A DNA stretch of 64,000 nt from Neobacillus sp. PS3-12 (GCF_030915385.1 NZ_CP133268.1:4872001-4936000); one strand, 5' to 3'; numbered from the stretch's first letter, positions 1 through 9,424 are shown. Notes: generated from the sequence alone by a model not told the origin. Translations and numbers: made by a program.

Positions 1-125
1 TCAACGACAGATATCGTTTCATTCATGATGGAATCAAAAATGGTATCAATATCTAATTTGGAATTGATCATGTTGGACACTTGGATTAAGGACTTTAGTT
101 GCCGATGTGTTAATGTATCTTGCAT
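1..125 (-). CDS. GAF-domain protein, N-terminal fragment
   Basis: The left edge cuts this gene; about 41 N-terminal codons are visible on the minus strand. The peptide starts MQDTLTHRQLKSLIQVSN and continues through an I-N-S-K-L-D-I-D-T-I-F-D-S-I-type stretch. That pattern is typical of the helix leading into a GAF domain in Bacillus sensor or activator proteins. I chose the ATG at 125 because an AGAAAGGATG ribosome binding site sits at a good distance; two closer ATGs at 131 and 134 are possible. It diverges from the acyl-CoA catabolic block, so it could be the regulator of that block, but the effector part lies outside the window. Confidence 0.55.
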   Translation of the reverse strand, partial: MQDTLTHRQLKSLIQVSNMINSKLDIDTIFDSIMNETISVV

Positions 126-165
126 ATTCATCATCCTTTCTCTAAGATTTTGTATTTGAATCCGC

Positions 166-182
166 TTACACAATTTGTGTAA
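166..182. promoter_or_regulatory. Perfect 17-bp palindrome in divergent intergenic region
   Basis: TTACACAA-T-TTGTGTAA is a perfect inverted repeat between the diverging GAF-domain gene and the acyl-CoA dehydrogenase gene. A second TTTGTGT-like half lies just downstream (185-193, read on the other strand). It has the size and symmetry of a dimeric repressor or activator site. The cognate protein is unknown. Confidence 0.4.
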
Positions 183-398
183 AACACACAAATTTTTTAT
201 CAGAATATTCATAAAAATCAACATAGCCAAAAATAACCGATCGTTATATTCTTATTATATGAAAATTATGAAATTAAAGAAAGGAGGAGAGCACCTAAAG
301 GTTTTGTTAAGGTTTCGCCATTATTCAGCAAAAAAAGTAAATGCAAGGCGGTTTTTTGTCGAAAACAGTCAGAATATTCAGAAAGGTGTTGCGGATAA

Positions 399-1538
399 AT
401 GAATTTTGATTTAACGAAAGAACAAGAAATGATCCGTAAGTTAATTAGAGACTTTGCGGAAGCAGAAGTTGCTCCTGGAGCAGATGATCGTGATCGAACG
501 GGAGAATTTCCAACGGAAATTTTTTCGAAATTATCAGAGTTAGGAATTATGGGTTTACCTTTCCCTGAACAATATGGCGGAGGGGAAGCTGACACGATCA
601 GCTTTGCCATTGTCGTTGAAGAACTTAGTCGTGTTTGTGCATCAACAGGAATTACATATTCAGCCCATATTTCATTAGGGGGGGCCCCAATTAATTTATT
701 TGGCACCCATGAGCAAAAAGAGAAGTACTTAACACCAATTTGCACAGGAGAATCTTTTGGGGCATTTGGATTGACTGAACCCAATGCAGGCTCCGATGCA
801 GGGGGAACGCAAACAACAGCCGTTCTTGATGGAGATGAGTGGGTGATTAACGGCTCAAAATGTTTTATTACCAATGCAAGCTACGCCAAACACTTGGCAG
901 TAACAGCCGTAACAGACCGCTCCAAAGGAATCAACGGAATCAGCGCATTTATTGTTCCTACTGATGCTGAAGGATTCACTGTCATCAGCAACTACGAAAA
1001 AATGGGTTTGCATGCCTCAAATACGACAGAACTTATCTTAGAGAATGTAAGAGTTCCGAAAGAAAATCTGCTGGGTAAAGAAGGATATGGTTACAAGCAA
1101 TTTCTAGCTACTCTTGATGGCGGAAGAATTGGAATCGGTGCCATGGCTGTAGGTATTGCTCAAGGAGCATATGAAAAAGCTCTTCAATATGCTAAAGAAA
1201 GAAAACAGTTTGGAAAGAGTTTATCTAACTTCCAGGCAATCCAATTTAAATTAGCCGACATGGCCATGAATATCGAATTAGCCCGAAATATGGTTTACAA
1301 GGCAGCATGGTTAAAGGATCAAGGACGAGCATTTAAAAAGGAAGCGGCATATGCGAAACTATTTGCTTCGGAAATATGTATGCGTACTTGTGATCAAGCG
1401 GTTCAAATTCATGGCGGATATGGATATATGAAAGAATATCAGGTTGAGAGATTTTTCCGTGATGCCAAACTCTTAGAAATTGGTGAAGGAACATCTGAAG
1501 TGCAACGAATGGTTATCGCCAAACAAATCGGATGTTAA
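399..1538 (+). CDS. yngJ: Acyl-CoA dehydrogenase (YngJ-like, short/branched-chain)
   Basis: A 379-residue FAD enzyme of the acyl-CoA dehydrogenase family, which oxidises an acyl-CoA to the 2-enoyl-CoA and passes electrons to ETF. The FAD/substrate motifs are visible (FGLTEPNAGSDA near residue 125, WVINGSKCFITNA near 148, QIHGGYGYMKEYQVERFFRD near the C terminus). The acid in IGEGTSE (Glu363) is where short-chain enzymes carry the catalytic base; true isovaleryl-CoA dehydrogenases have Ala there and use a different Glu. The operon nonetheless encodes the leucine route from 3-methylcrotonyl-CoA onward, so isovaleryl-CoA or 2-methylbutyryl-CoA are the likely substrates by context. An AAAGGTG ribosome binding site precedes the ATG. 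It heads a + strand series of catabolic genes. Confidence 0.9.
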   Translation: MNFDLTKEQEMIRKLIRDFAEAEVAPGADDRDRTGEFPTEIFSKLSELGIMGLPFPEQYGGGEADTISFAIVVEELSRVCASTGITYSAHISLGGAPINLFGTHEQKEKYLTPICTGESFGAFGLTEPNAGSDAGGTQTTAVLDGDEWVINGSKCFITNASYAKHLAVTAVTDRSKGINGISAFIVPTDAEGFTVISNYEKMGLHASNTTELILENVRVPKENLLGKEGYGYKQFLATLDGGRIGIGAMAVGIAQGAYEKALQYAKERKQFGKSLSNFQAIQFKLADMAMNIELARNMVYKAAWLKDQGRAFKKEAAYAKLFASEICMRTCDQAVQIHGGYGYMKEYQVERFFRDAKLLEIGEGTSEVQRMVIAKQIGC

Positions 1539-1582
1539 AGAATTTTTTAGTAATTTAATAAAATTGTTAAAGGAGAAATTAC

Positions 1583-3552
1583 ATGGATGTCAGCGGAATT
1601 TTACAAGTAGTTTCAAATAGCAAACTCGTTTATCCGAATGAAGAAAAAGTGCGTGCAACTTCCATCGGGAGCAGCGAAGCTTTCCAAGAACTTCTTAAAC
1701 AATCCCATGAAGATCCTGCTGCTTTTTGGGATCGTGCAGCCCGTGAATTAGTTTGGTATGAACCATGGAATGAAACCATGAGCGGGCAGCTCCCTGATTT
1801 TCGCTTTTTTGTCGATGGCATTAGTAACCCGAGTGTAAACCTGCTCGATCGGCATGTAGAAAATGGGGCAGGGAACCGCACCGCTCTTATTTGGGAGGGT
1901 GAAAATGGGGATACCAAATTTTACACCTATAATATGCTTCTTGCTGAAGTAAATCGATTCTCGAATGTTTTAAAATCATTTGGTGTAAAAAAAGGTGATT
2001 GTGTAGCGATCTATCTTCCAAATCTGGCCGAAGCCTTTATTGCCGTACTAGCATGTTTTCGAGTTGGTGCGATCTACAATACGATTTTCTCAGGTTATTC
2101 GGAAAAATCATTGACAGACCGACTCATCAGTTTTGAGCCAAAAGTATTGGTAACTGCAGATGCAACCGAACGACGGGGGAAAGTCATTCGTTTAAAAGAA
2201 AAGGTCGATCATGTTGTACCATCGATTCCATCTGTCAAAGCAGTTATTGTTGTGGACCGATTAGGCTCAGAGGTTCAAATGAAAGAAGGCCGTGATTACT
2301 GGTGGCATGAGCTGACCAAAGAAGCAAGCATTGTTTGTGAACCTGAGAGAATAGAAGCAAATGAAAGCGGTATTGTGTTCTATACAAGTGGTACGACAGG
2401 TAAGCCAAAAGGAGTCGTGCATTTCCGGAATGGCTTTTGTCACACAAAATTACACATATGCCAAGTATCATATGGATCACCATCATGACGATGTTTTCTG
2501 GTGTACTGCGGATATCGGCTGGTTAACCATGCATATTTGGGGTATTACAGGTGCCTTAGCGAATGGTGTTACAACCGTTGTCTTTGAGGGGGCCGTTGAT
2601 TATCCAACAAAAGATCGTTTTTATCAGATCATTGAAAAATATAGGGTGAATAAACTGTTTACTGCCCCAACGGCATTAAGAATGCTAAAAAGTATGGGGG
2701 AAAAGGCATTAGAGAAATTTGATTTATCTTGCCTCGATGTCATTTCCCTTGTTGGAGAACCTTTCTATCCTGGAAACCTGGCATTGGACATATGAGGTTT
2801 TAGGAAAGAAGAAGGTATATATCAATAATACTTGGGGTCAAACCGAAACAGCGGGATCGCCGATAGCTGGAGCAGCTTGGCTGACGCCAATGAAACCGGG
2901 CTCCTCAGGCAATCCATTTTTAGGAGCGGTTATGGATATCGTTGATGAAGAAGGCAATCCAGTTGAACCTTTAAGGTTGGGAAATCTGGTTATTAGAAAA
3001 CCATTTCCAATGCTATGTCGAACATTATGGAAAGAACCGGAGCGATATTATGCATCCTACTATAGCCAAGTGGATGGCTGCTATTATGCCAGCGACCTGG
3101 CATTAATCGATAATGATGGTTATTTATGGGTAGTTGGCCGTTCCGATGATGCCTTTAATGTAGCAGGGCACCGTTTAAGTACAATGGAAATGGAAAGCGC
3201 TGCACTAGAATGTGAGGGTGTTGCTGAATGCGCAATTATTGGGGTTCCTGATGAAATAAAAGGAGAAGTCCCGCTCGTATTTGTCCGTCTGGCAGATGGA
3301 TATAAAGGTACAGAAGAATTTAAGCTACAAATAAATAATCAAATCATTCAACAAATTGGTAAGATTGCTGCTCCAAAAGCAATTATTTTTACTGAAACGT
3401 TGCCAAAAACCGTTTCGGGAAAAATCATGCGCCGCTTATTAAAGGAAATTGTTGTATCAGGTAAGGTAAACGGCGACATTACAGGTCTGGAAGATCCATC
3501 GACTGTTGCACAAATACAAAATATCATTGCAGACAAATCATCAGTTAAATAA
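1583..3552 (+). pseudogene. Acetyl-/acyl-CoA synthetase gene with two frameshifts
   Basis: The region encodes about 655 residues of an AMP-forming acyl-CoA synthetase of the acetyl/acetoacetyl-CoA synthetase type: N-terminal ACAS domain, P-loop SGTTGKPKG, NNTWGQTE, and C-terminal PKTVSGKIMRRLL with the adenylating lysine. It is broken into three frames. The first shift is at a four-T run (2435-2438), where three T would restore NGFVTQNYTYAKYH. The second is at GG (2772-2773), where one G would restore PETWHWTYEVLG. Both are single-base gains, and everything else is well conserved. This is either a very recent pseudogene or two sequencing indels. If intact, it would activate a short or branched acid for the pathway. 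Confidence 0.8.
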
Positions 3553-3563
3553 TTATGAATGAC

Positions 3564-3605
3564 AGCCAGTCATTTGTTAGGTAAATGAACGGCAAATGAC
3601 TGGCT
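3564..3605 (+). other. Strong hairpin between synthetase and carboxylase genes
   Basis: A perfect 13-bp stem (AGCCAGTCATTTG pairing with its complement at 3593-3605) around a 16-nt loop, without a U-tract. It could be an attenuator, a processing site or an operator. It falls in the only long gap (about 200 nt) within the catabolic series, just before the biotin carboxylase gene. Confidence 0.5.
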
Positions 3606-3752
3606 CCATATAATAGATTAGGAGTTAACGATAAACGTACGAAAATAAACGATTCGAGTATTACATATCTCCTTAACAACAAAAGATGAAGCTCTGTATG
3701 GACTCAAATGAGTGTTGAACCTTCTTATTCGATAAAGAAAGGGTGGAAATAC

Positions 3753-5114
3753 ATGTTTAAAAAAGTTTTAATTGCTAACCGAGGTGAAATCGCTGTTCGT
3801 GTAATACGTACATGCAAAGCCTTAGGCATTACAGCAGTTGGAGTTTACTCAGAAGCAGATGCAGATGCTCCCCATGTAAAAATGGCAGATGAAGCCTATT
3901 TAATCGGCGGTTCGCGCGTAGCGGAGAGCTATCTAAATATCAATAAAATTCTTGAGGTTGCAAAGCTTTCAAAAGCGGAAGCAATCCACCCAGGTTATGG
4001 ACTGCTTTCTGAAAATGCAGACTTTGCCAGACGTTGCGAGGAAGCAGGCCTTGTATTTATCGGACCTTCTCCAGAGGTTATTTCTAAAATGGGCAGTAAG
4101 ATTGAATCACGAAAAGCAATGGAGGATGCAGGTGTTCCTGTCGTTCCAGGGATTACCTACCCATTGGCAGATGCTGAGGAAGCGGTAGAAGTGGCGGACC
4201 GCATCGGGTATCCCGTTATGCTAAAAGCCTCCGCTGGAGGTGGAGGAATTGGCATGCAGGTGGTCCAAAACGGGGATGAAATCCGCAAAGCATTTGAAGG
4301 AAATCAAAAGCGGGCTACCGACTTCTTTGGCGATGGTGCGATGTATATTGAAAAGTTTGTTGAAAATCCAAGACATATTGAGATTCAAATCTTGGCAGAC
4401 GGTTTTGGAAATACAGTTTACCTTTGGGAACGTGAATGCTCGATACAGCGCCGACATCAAAAAGTCGTTGAGGAAGCCCCTTCGTCGTTTATTACGGAAT
4501 CAACGCGGACCAAGATGGGGGAGGCAGCAGTCAAAGCGGCAAAATCAATTGGGTATAAAAATGCTGGAACAATCGAGTTTTTGGTTGATGACGAGCAAAA
4601 TTTTTACTTTCTTGAAATGAATACCCGTTTACAAGTGGAGCATCCGATTACAGAAGAAATTACAGGCTTAGATTTAGTTGAAAAACAATTGCAAATTGCT
4701 GCAGGTGAAGCTCTGGAATTTTCTCAAGCAGAGGTAAAACGTGAGGGGCATGCCATTGAAGTTCGAATCTATGCAGAAGATCCGAAAACATTTTTCCCTT
4801 CACCAGGAAAAATAACAAAATTAGAGCTTCCGAATGGATCTGGAGTTCGACATGAATTAGCCATTCACGGTCAATCGGTAGTCACTCCTTTCTATGATCC
4901 GATGATTGCGAAGCTTGTTGTCAAAGGCAGCAATCGTGAAGAGGCAATAAATCGTCTGCAAGCTGCATTAGCCGATTATCATATTGAAGGCATTAAAACA
5001 AATATCCCAATGCTAGAAGAGGTCATTGCCCACTCGGCATTCCATTCAGGTGATACGACAACAGACTTTGTTAACAAGTATTTAAAAACTAAAAAAGCCA
5101 AAAAGGTAAAATAG
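3753..5114 (+). CDS. yngH: Biotin carboxylase subunit of acyl-CoA (methylcrotonyl-CoA type) carboxylase
   Basis: An ATP-grasp biotin carboxylase (453 residues) that carboxylates the biotin on its carrier protein using ATP and bicarbonate. It has the N-terminal start MFKKVLIANRGEIAVRVIRT, the glycine-rich ATP loop KASAGGGGIGM, and EMNTRLQVEHPITEEITG of the active site. The frame is open 15 codons further upstream, but ATG 3753 is preceded by AAAGGGTGG and matches the usual family N terminus. The separate carrier protein follows 11 nt downstream and the carboxyltransferase three genes later, so this is a three-piece carboxylase as in the B. subtilis yng operon. Leucine context suggests 3-methylcrotonyl-CoA as substrate. 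Confidence 0.92.
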   Translation: MFKKVLIANRGEIAVRVIRTCKALGITAVGVYSEADADAPHVKMADEAYLIGGSRVAESYLNINKILEVAKLSKAEAIHPGYGLLSENADFARRCEEAGLVFIGPSPEVISKMGSKIESRKAMEDAGVPVVPGITYPLADAEEAVEVADRIGYPVMLKASAGGGGIGMQVVQNGDEIRKAFEGNQKRATDFFGDGAMYIEKFVENPRHIEIQILADGFGNTVYLWERECSIQRRHQKVVEEAPSSFITESTRTKMGEAAVKAAKSIGYKNAGTIEFLVDDEQNFYFLEMNTRLQVEHPITEEITGLDLVEKQLQIAAGEALEFSQAEVKREGHAIEVRIYAEDPKTFFPSPGKITKLELPNGSGVRHELAIHGQSVVTPFYDPMIAKLVVKGSNREEAINRLQAALADYHIEGIKTNIPMLEEVIAHSAFHSGDTTTDFVNKYLKTKKAKKVK

Positions 5115-5125
5115 GAGGAATAATC

Positions 5126-5338
5126 ATGAGTGAAGTAGTTGCAAGCATGGCAGGAAATGTATGGAAGGTATTAGTGGAAGTTGGAGACCAGATCGAAGAG
5201 GACCAAGATGTCGTGATTTTAGAATCGATGAAAATGGAAATTCCGATTGCCGCTGAATTCGATGGAACGGTGAAAGAAGTAAAAGTGAATGAAGGCGACT
5301 TTGTCAATGAAGGCGACATCATTTTAGTAATTGAATAA
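5126..5338 (+). CDS. yngHB: Biotin carboxyl carrier protein (biotinyl/lipoyl attachment)
   Basis: A 70-residue single-domain biotin carrier. The biotinylation site is in LESMKMEIP (Lys36), flanked by the symmetric half-barrels ending EGDIILVIE. It shuttles carboxybiotin between the biotin carboxylase encoded just upstream and the carboxyltransferase at 7123. An AGGAGG ribosome binding site lies 11 nt after the carboxylase stop codon. It is much shorter than the AccB of fatty-acid synthesis and lacks the Pro/Ala linker, as expected for the dedicated YngHB type. Confidence 0.92.
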   Translation: MSEVVASMAGNVWKVLVEVGDQIEEDQDVVILESMKMEIPIAAEFDGTVKEVKVNEGDFVNEGDIILVIE

Positions 5339-5370
5339 AGCCTGGATCAAGGTGGAAAGGTGATGAAAAA

Positions 5371-6297
5371 ATGAAGTGGCCGCAAAGTGTAACGATTAAA
5401 GAGGTTGGTCCACGTGATGGATTGCAAAATGAAAAGGCTTTTATCTCTACAGAAGATAAAATTGCTTGGATTAATCAATTGTCGGAAAGTGGATTAAAAC
5501 ATATTGAGATCACCTCTTTTGTTAACCCAAAATGGATTCCAGCACTTTCAGATGCAGCAGCCGTTGCTGCTGGCATTACAAAAGTGCCTGGTGTTACCTA
5601 TACCGCACTCGTTCCAAACCTTCAAGGGCTGGAACGGGCATTAGAAGCGAACATTGATGAAGCAGCAGTGTTTATGTCTGCAAGCGAAACCCATAACCTA
5701 AAAAATATAAATAAAACGATTGGCGAGACTTTCCCTATATTAAGAGATTTGGTCAGAGAAACCATTTCAGCAGGAAAAGTAAGCAGAGGGTATGTATCAA
5801 CCGTTTTTGGCTGTCCATATGAGGGAGATGTTCAAATCGATGCGGTTATAAGAGTTTCCGAAACATTATTTGAAATGGGTATTGAAGAGCTCTCTCTCGG
5901 GGATACAATCGGTGTGGCAAATCCAAAGCAAGTCCAAGAAGTGTTGGAAGTTTTATTAAAAAGATTTCCAGCGGAAAAATTAGCAATGCATTTCCATGAT
6001 ACACGAGGAACAGCTTTGGCCAATATCTTAGTATCGTTAGAAATGGGAATTACCATTTTTGATTCTGCCCTTGGCGGCTTAGGTGGATGCCCATATGCGC
6101 CTGGAGCATCGGGTAATGTGGCGACAAATGATTTACTCTATATGCTTCACGGCATGGGAATTCATACAGGAGCAGATCAGCAAAAGCTTAACATTGCATC
6201 CCAATTTATCCAGGAGAAGATTGGCAGACCTTTACCTAGTAAAAGTTTTCAAGCCGTCAGCTCTCAACTGAGTGGAAAGCTTGGAAAAACGGTGTGA
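5371..6297 (+). CDS. yngG: Hydroxymethylglutaryl-CoA lyase
   Basis: 308 residues, DRE-TIM metallolyase family. It cleaves 3-hydroxy-3-methylglutaryl-CoA to acetyl-CoA and acetoacetate, the last step of leucine degradation. Visible motifs are EVGPRDGLQNE at the N terminus (metal and catalytic Asp/Arg), the HFHDTRG metal-binding histidines and the signature loop GLGGCPYAPGASGN with its catalytic cysteine. The AAAGGTGA ribosome binding site favours ATG 5371. Acetoacetate made here can be activated by the CoA-transferase encoded at 8723-10220. It is followed after 13 nt by the hydratase gene. Confidence 0.93.
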   Translation: MKWPQSVTIKEVGPRDGLQNEKAFISTEDKIAWINQLSESGLKHIEITSFVNPKWIPALSDAAAVAAGITKVPGVTYTALVPNLQGLERALEANIDEAAVFMSASETHNLKNINKTIGETFPILRDLVRETISAGKVSRGYVSTVFGCPYEGDVQIDAVIRVSETLFEMGIEELSLGDTIGVANPKQVQEVLEVLLKRFPAEKLAMHFHDTRGTALANILVSLEMGITIFDSALGGLGGCPYAPGASGNVATNDLLYMLHGMGIHTGADQQKLNIASQFIQEKIGRPLPSKSFQAVSSQLSGKLGKTV

Positions 6298-6310
6298 GAA
6301 AGGTGAGATC

Positions 6311-7093
6311 ATGAGTAAAACGATATTAGTAAACAAGATGGATAACGGAGTTGTGATGATTACGTTAAATAGACCGGAAGCTGCGAATGCCTTATCGGTA
6401 CAGATGCTAGAGGAGCTTTACGATGCCATCCTAACATGTAAGTATGATCGATCAGTCCGTTGTATCGTCATTACAGGGGCTGGGAACAAAGCTTTTTGTG
6501 CGGGTGCTGATTTAAAAGAACGAGCTGGAATGGATCAGGTTCAGGTGAGAAAGACTGTTTCTTTGATTCGTGAAAATATTAACTCTTTAGAATCATTACC
6601 CCAACCGATTATAGCAGCCGTGAACGGCGTAGCTTATGGCGGGGGAACTGAACTGGCGCTCGCTTGTGATTTCCGTATTGCCTCTGAAACTGCGAAGCTA
6701 GGTTTGACAGAAACATCACTGGGAATTATTCCTGGTGCCGGCGGAACGCAACGTTTACCAAGATTAGTAGGAAAGGGACGAGCCAAAGAGCTGATTTTTA
6801 CTGCGAGACGAATTGATGCAAAAGAAGCCCTTGAGATCGGATTAGTAGAGTATTCAGTGCCTTCAGAAAGCTTAATCGATAAAGCATTAGAAATTGCTGG
6901 ACAAATTGTTCGGAATGGCCCGATTGCTGTTGCACAAGCAAAATTCGCAATCGATAAAGGTTATGATGTTGACTTAAACACCGGTCTTGCCATTGAGCAA
7001 AATGCCTATGAAGTGACGATTCCAACAAAAGATCGTTTAGAAGGATTACAGGCTTTTAAAGAGAAACGCAGCCCAATCTACATTGGAGAATAA
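6311..7093 (+). CDS. yngF: Enoyl-CoA hydratase (methylglutaconyl-CoA hydratase type)
   Basis: A 260-residue crotonase-fold enzyme. Both hydratase glutamates are present: Glu114 in GGGTELALACD and Glu134 in LTETSLGIIPGAGGTQRL. The oxyanion-hole segment AFCAGADLKER is also seen. In this operon it would hydrate 3-methylglutaconyl-CoA to HMG-CoA, the substrate of the lyase encoded just upstream. Thirteen extra codons are open upstream, overlapping the lyase gene. ATG 6311 with AAGGTGAG before it gives exactly the length I recall for B. subtilis YngF. Confidence 0.92.
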   Translation: MSKTILVNKMDNGVVMITLNRPEAANALSVQMLEELYDAILTCKYDRSVRCIVITGAGNKAFCAGADLKERAGMDQVQVRKTVSLIRENINSLESLPQPIIAAVNGVAYGGGTELALACDFRIASETAKLGLTETSLGIIPGAGGTQRLPRLVGKGRAKELIFTARRIDAKEALEIGLVEYSVPSESLIDKALEIAGQIVRNGPIAVAQAKFAIDKGYDVDLNTGLAIEQNAYEVTIPTKDRLEGLQAFKEKRSPIYIGE

Positions 7094-7122
7094 GAAAACT
7101 AGATTAATAGGGAGGAAAAAGA

Positions 7123-8667
7123 ATGACTGTGGATATGAAACCTCTAGAACTAACACTTCAGGATAGAGTCGAACAAATTAAAAAGGGCGGAGCAGCTAAA
7201 TATCATGAAAAAAACCAAGAGCAGGGAAAAATGTTCGTCCGCGATCGTTTGGCATTATTATTCGATCCTGGCTTTGAACTAGAGGATGCTCAATTTGCAA
7301 ACTGTATGGCAGGGGATCTTCCTGCAGACGGTGTTGTGACAGGGATGGGAAAAATTAATGGACAGCTCGTCTGTGTGATGGCGAATGATTCAACGATCAA
7401 AGCAGGATCTTGGGGAGCACGAACGGTTGAGAAAATCATTCGAATCCAAGAAACAGCAGAAAAACTTCGTGTTCCATTATTATACCTGGTAGATTCAGCT
7501 GGAGCGCGGATAACGGACCAGGTGGAAATGTTCCCGGGGCGTCGCGGCGCAGGAAGAATCTTTTACAATCAAGTGAAACTATCAGGTAAAATTCCGCAAG
7601 TATGTATTTTGTTTGGACCATCTGCAGCTGGTGGAGCCTATATTCCAGCTTTTTGTGACATTGTCATAATGGTTGATAAAAATGCATCGATGTATCTTGG
7701 TTCTCCAAGAATGGCCGAAATGGTTATTGGTGAAAAAGTAACCCTTGAAGAAATGGGCGGCGCTCGCATGCACTGTACTGTTTCAGGCTGCGGGGATGTT
7801 CTGGCGAAAAATGAAGAAGAGGCCATTTTAAAGGCTAGAGATTATCTTGCTTATTTTCCTGCTAATTTTTCACAGAAACCTCCAGTTCATGAGGCTGTAG
7901 CCCCTAAAGAATTGAAGAAACCATTAGAAGAACTGATTCCAGCAAATCAGAATTCTCCATTTAATATGCATGATTTAATTAATGGGATCATTGATGAAGG
8001 CTCCTTCTTCGAGATTAAAAAACTTTTTGCTGGCGAACTTATTACAGGTCTTGCGCGCATGGATGGGAAACCAGTCGGAATCATTGCTAATCAGCCGCGA
8101 GTCAAAGGCGGGGTATTATTCCACGATACAGCAGATAAGGCTGCAAAATTTATTAACCTTTGTGATGCCTACCATATTCCACTTCTATTCTTGGTTGATG
8201 TGCCGGGATTTATGATCGGAACAAAGGTAGAACGGGCAGGAATCATTCGCCATGGTGCGAAAATGGTTTCAGCGATGGCTGAAGCAAGTGTTCCAAAAAT
8301 CTCTGTTATTGTACGTAAAGCATATGGTGCTGGTCTTTATGCAATGGCTGGCCCGGCATTTGAACCAGATGCATGTCTTGCCTTGCCTTCTGCTCAAATT
8401 GCAGTCATGGGACCAGAAGCAGCCGTTAATGCCGTTTATGCGAATAAAATTGCTGCGCTGCCTGAAGAGGAGCGTGCAGCTTTCATAGAAGAAAAACGGG
8501 AGGAATATAAAGAGGACATTAATATTTACCATTTAGCTTCCGAAATGGTGATCGACGGTATTATTCCAGCAAACTCATTGCGCAAGGAGCTTGTCAATCG
8601 TTTTGAGGCCTATTCATCAAAGTATCTCGTTTTCTCTGAACGAAAACACCCTGTATATCCTGTTTAA
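7123..8667 (+). CDS. yngE: Acyl-CoA carboxylase carboxyltransferase subunit
   Basis: 514 residues, the biotin-dependent carboxyltransferase family (fused N- and C-terminal crotonase-like halves). It moves carboxyl from carboxybiotin to an acyl-CoA. The N half carries VDSAGARITDQVEMFPGRRG and GPSAAGGAYIPAFCD; the C half carries FLVDVPGFMIGTKVER and RKAYGAGLYAM. The second sequence class matches methylcrotonyl- rather than acetyl-CoA carboxylase. An AGGGAGGAAAA ribosome binding site precedes ATG 7123. It works with the carboxylase at 3753 and the carrier at 5126. Confidence 0.92.
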   Translation: MTVDMKPLELTLQDRVEQIKKGGAAKYHEKNQEQGKMFVRDRLALLFDPGFELEDAQFANCMAGDLPADGVVTGMGKINGQLVCVMANDSTIKAGSWGARTVEKIIRIQETAEKLRVPLLYLVDSAGARITDQVEMFPGRRGAGRIFYNQVKLSGKIPQVCILFGPSAAGGAYIPAFCDIVIMVDKNASMYLGSPRMAEMVIGEKVTLEEMGGARMHCTVSGCGDVLAKNEEEAILKARDYLAYFPANFSQKPPVHEAVAPKELKKPLEELIPANQNSPFNMHDLINGIIDEGSFFEIKKLFAGELITGLARMDGKPVGIIANQPRVKGGVLFHDTADKAAKFINLCDAYHIPLLFLVDVPGFMIGTKVERAGIIRHGAKMVSAMAEASVPKISVIVRKAYGAGLYAMAGPAFEPDACLALPSAQIAVMGPEAAVNAVYANKIAALPEEERAAFIEEKREEYKEDINIYHLASEMVIDGIIPANSLRKELVNRFEAYSSKYLVFSERKHPVYPV

Positions 8668-8722
8668 TTTTTACCATCGATTTCAAATTTAACAGACGAA
8701 TCTATTAAGGAGGCAGTTCGGC

Positions 8723-9424
8723 ATGAAGAATGGAAAAATTGTCAATTCTTTCGCAGAAGCAATACAAGATATTTCAGATGGCGATACAATCATCGTTGGT
8801 GGTTTCGGCCTGTGTGGAATTCCAGAAAAAGCAATTCTTGCCTTAAGAGATCAAGGAACGAAGGATTTAACAGTTGTGAGCAATAACTGCGGCGTCGATG
8901 ATTGGGGACTTGGTTTGCTCTTGGCAAATAAGCAAATTAAGAAAATGGTATCATCGTATGTCGGTGAAAATAAAATTTTTGAAAAGCAATTTTTGTCCGG
9001 TGAACTTGAGGTAGAGCTGGTCCCTCAAGGAACACTTGCGGAACGAATTCGTGCCGGCGGAGCTGGCATACCTGGTTTTTATACGGCTACTGGGGTGGGA
9101 ACTCCGATTGCAGAAGGAAAAGAGCACAAGGAATTTAACGGAAAAACCTATTTATTAGAAGAGGCGATTGTCGGCGATTTCGCTCTGGTAAAAGCCTGGA
9201 AGGCCGATCCGCTTGGAAACCTTGTTTTTCGAAAAACATCACGTAACTTTAATCCAATGGCTGCAACAGCTGGGAAAATTACGATTGCAGAAGTCGAGGA
9301 AATTGTTGGGGTAGGAGAGCTAGCTCCGGACGAAATTCATACGCCTGGAATCTACGTTCAACGGGTTCTGCTCGGAACAAATTATGAAAAGCGGATTGAA
9401 AGACGTACAGTCGTACAGGCTTAA
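8723..9424 (+). CDS. scoA: 3-oxoacid CoA-transferase subunit A
   Basis: 233 residues, class I CoA-transferase A subunit. Motifs are IIVGGFGLCGIPEKAI near the N terminus and the glycine-rich GGAGIPGFYTATGVGT. With the B subunit it moves CoA from succinyl-CoA to acetoacetate, so acetoacetate from HMG-CoA lyase can be thiolysed. An AAGGAGG ribosome binding site lies 8 nt before the ATG. A 145-nt gap separates it from subunit B, longer than usual for this pair. Confidence 0.92.
   Translation: MKNGKIVNSFAEAIQDISDGDTIIVGGFGLCGIPEKAILALRDQGTKDLTVVSNNCGVDDWGLGLLLANKQIKKMVSSYVGENKIFEKQFLSGELEVELVPQGTLAERIRAGGAGIPGFYTATGVGTPIAEGKEHKEFNGKTYLLEEAIVGDFALVKAWKADPLGNLVFRKTSRNFNPMAATAGKITIAEVEEIVGVGELAPDEIHTPGIYVQRVLLGTNYEKRIERRTVVQA

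Noticed and set aside
175..402. Open frame on + strand ending in an ATGA overlap with the acyl-CoA dehydrogenase start
   Set aside because: Its ATGs lack ribosome binding sites, the strong AAGGAGGAG at 281 lies inside it, and the peptide is not family-like. Probably leader sequence.
3555..3575. TGAATGA...TCATT-like sequence considered as a FadR operator
   Set aside because: Arm spacing does not fit the Bacillus FadR box, and the longer 13-bp hairpin explains the symmetry better.
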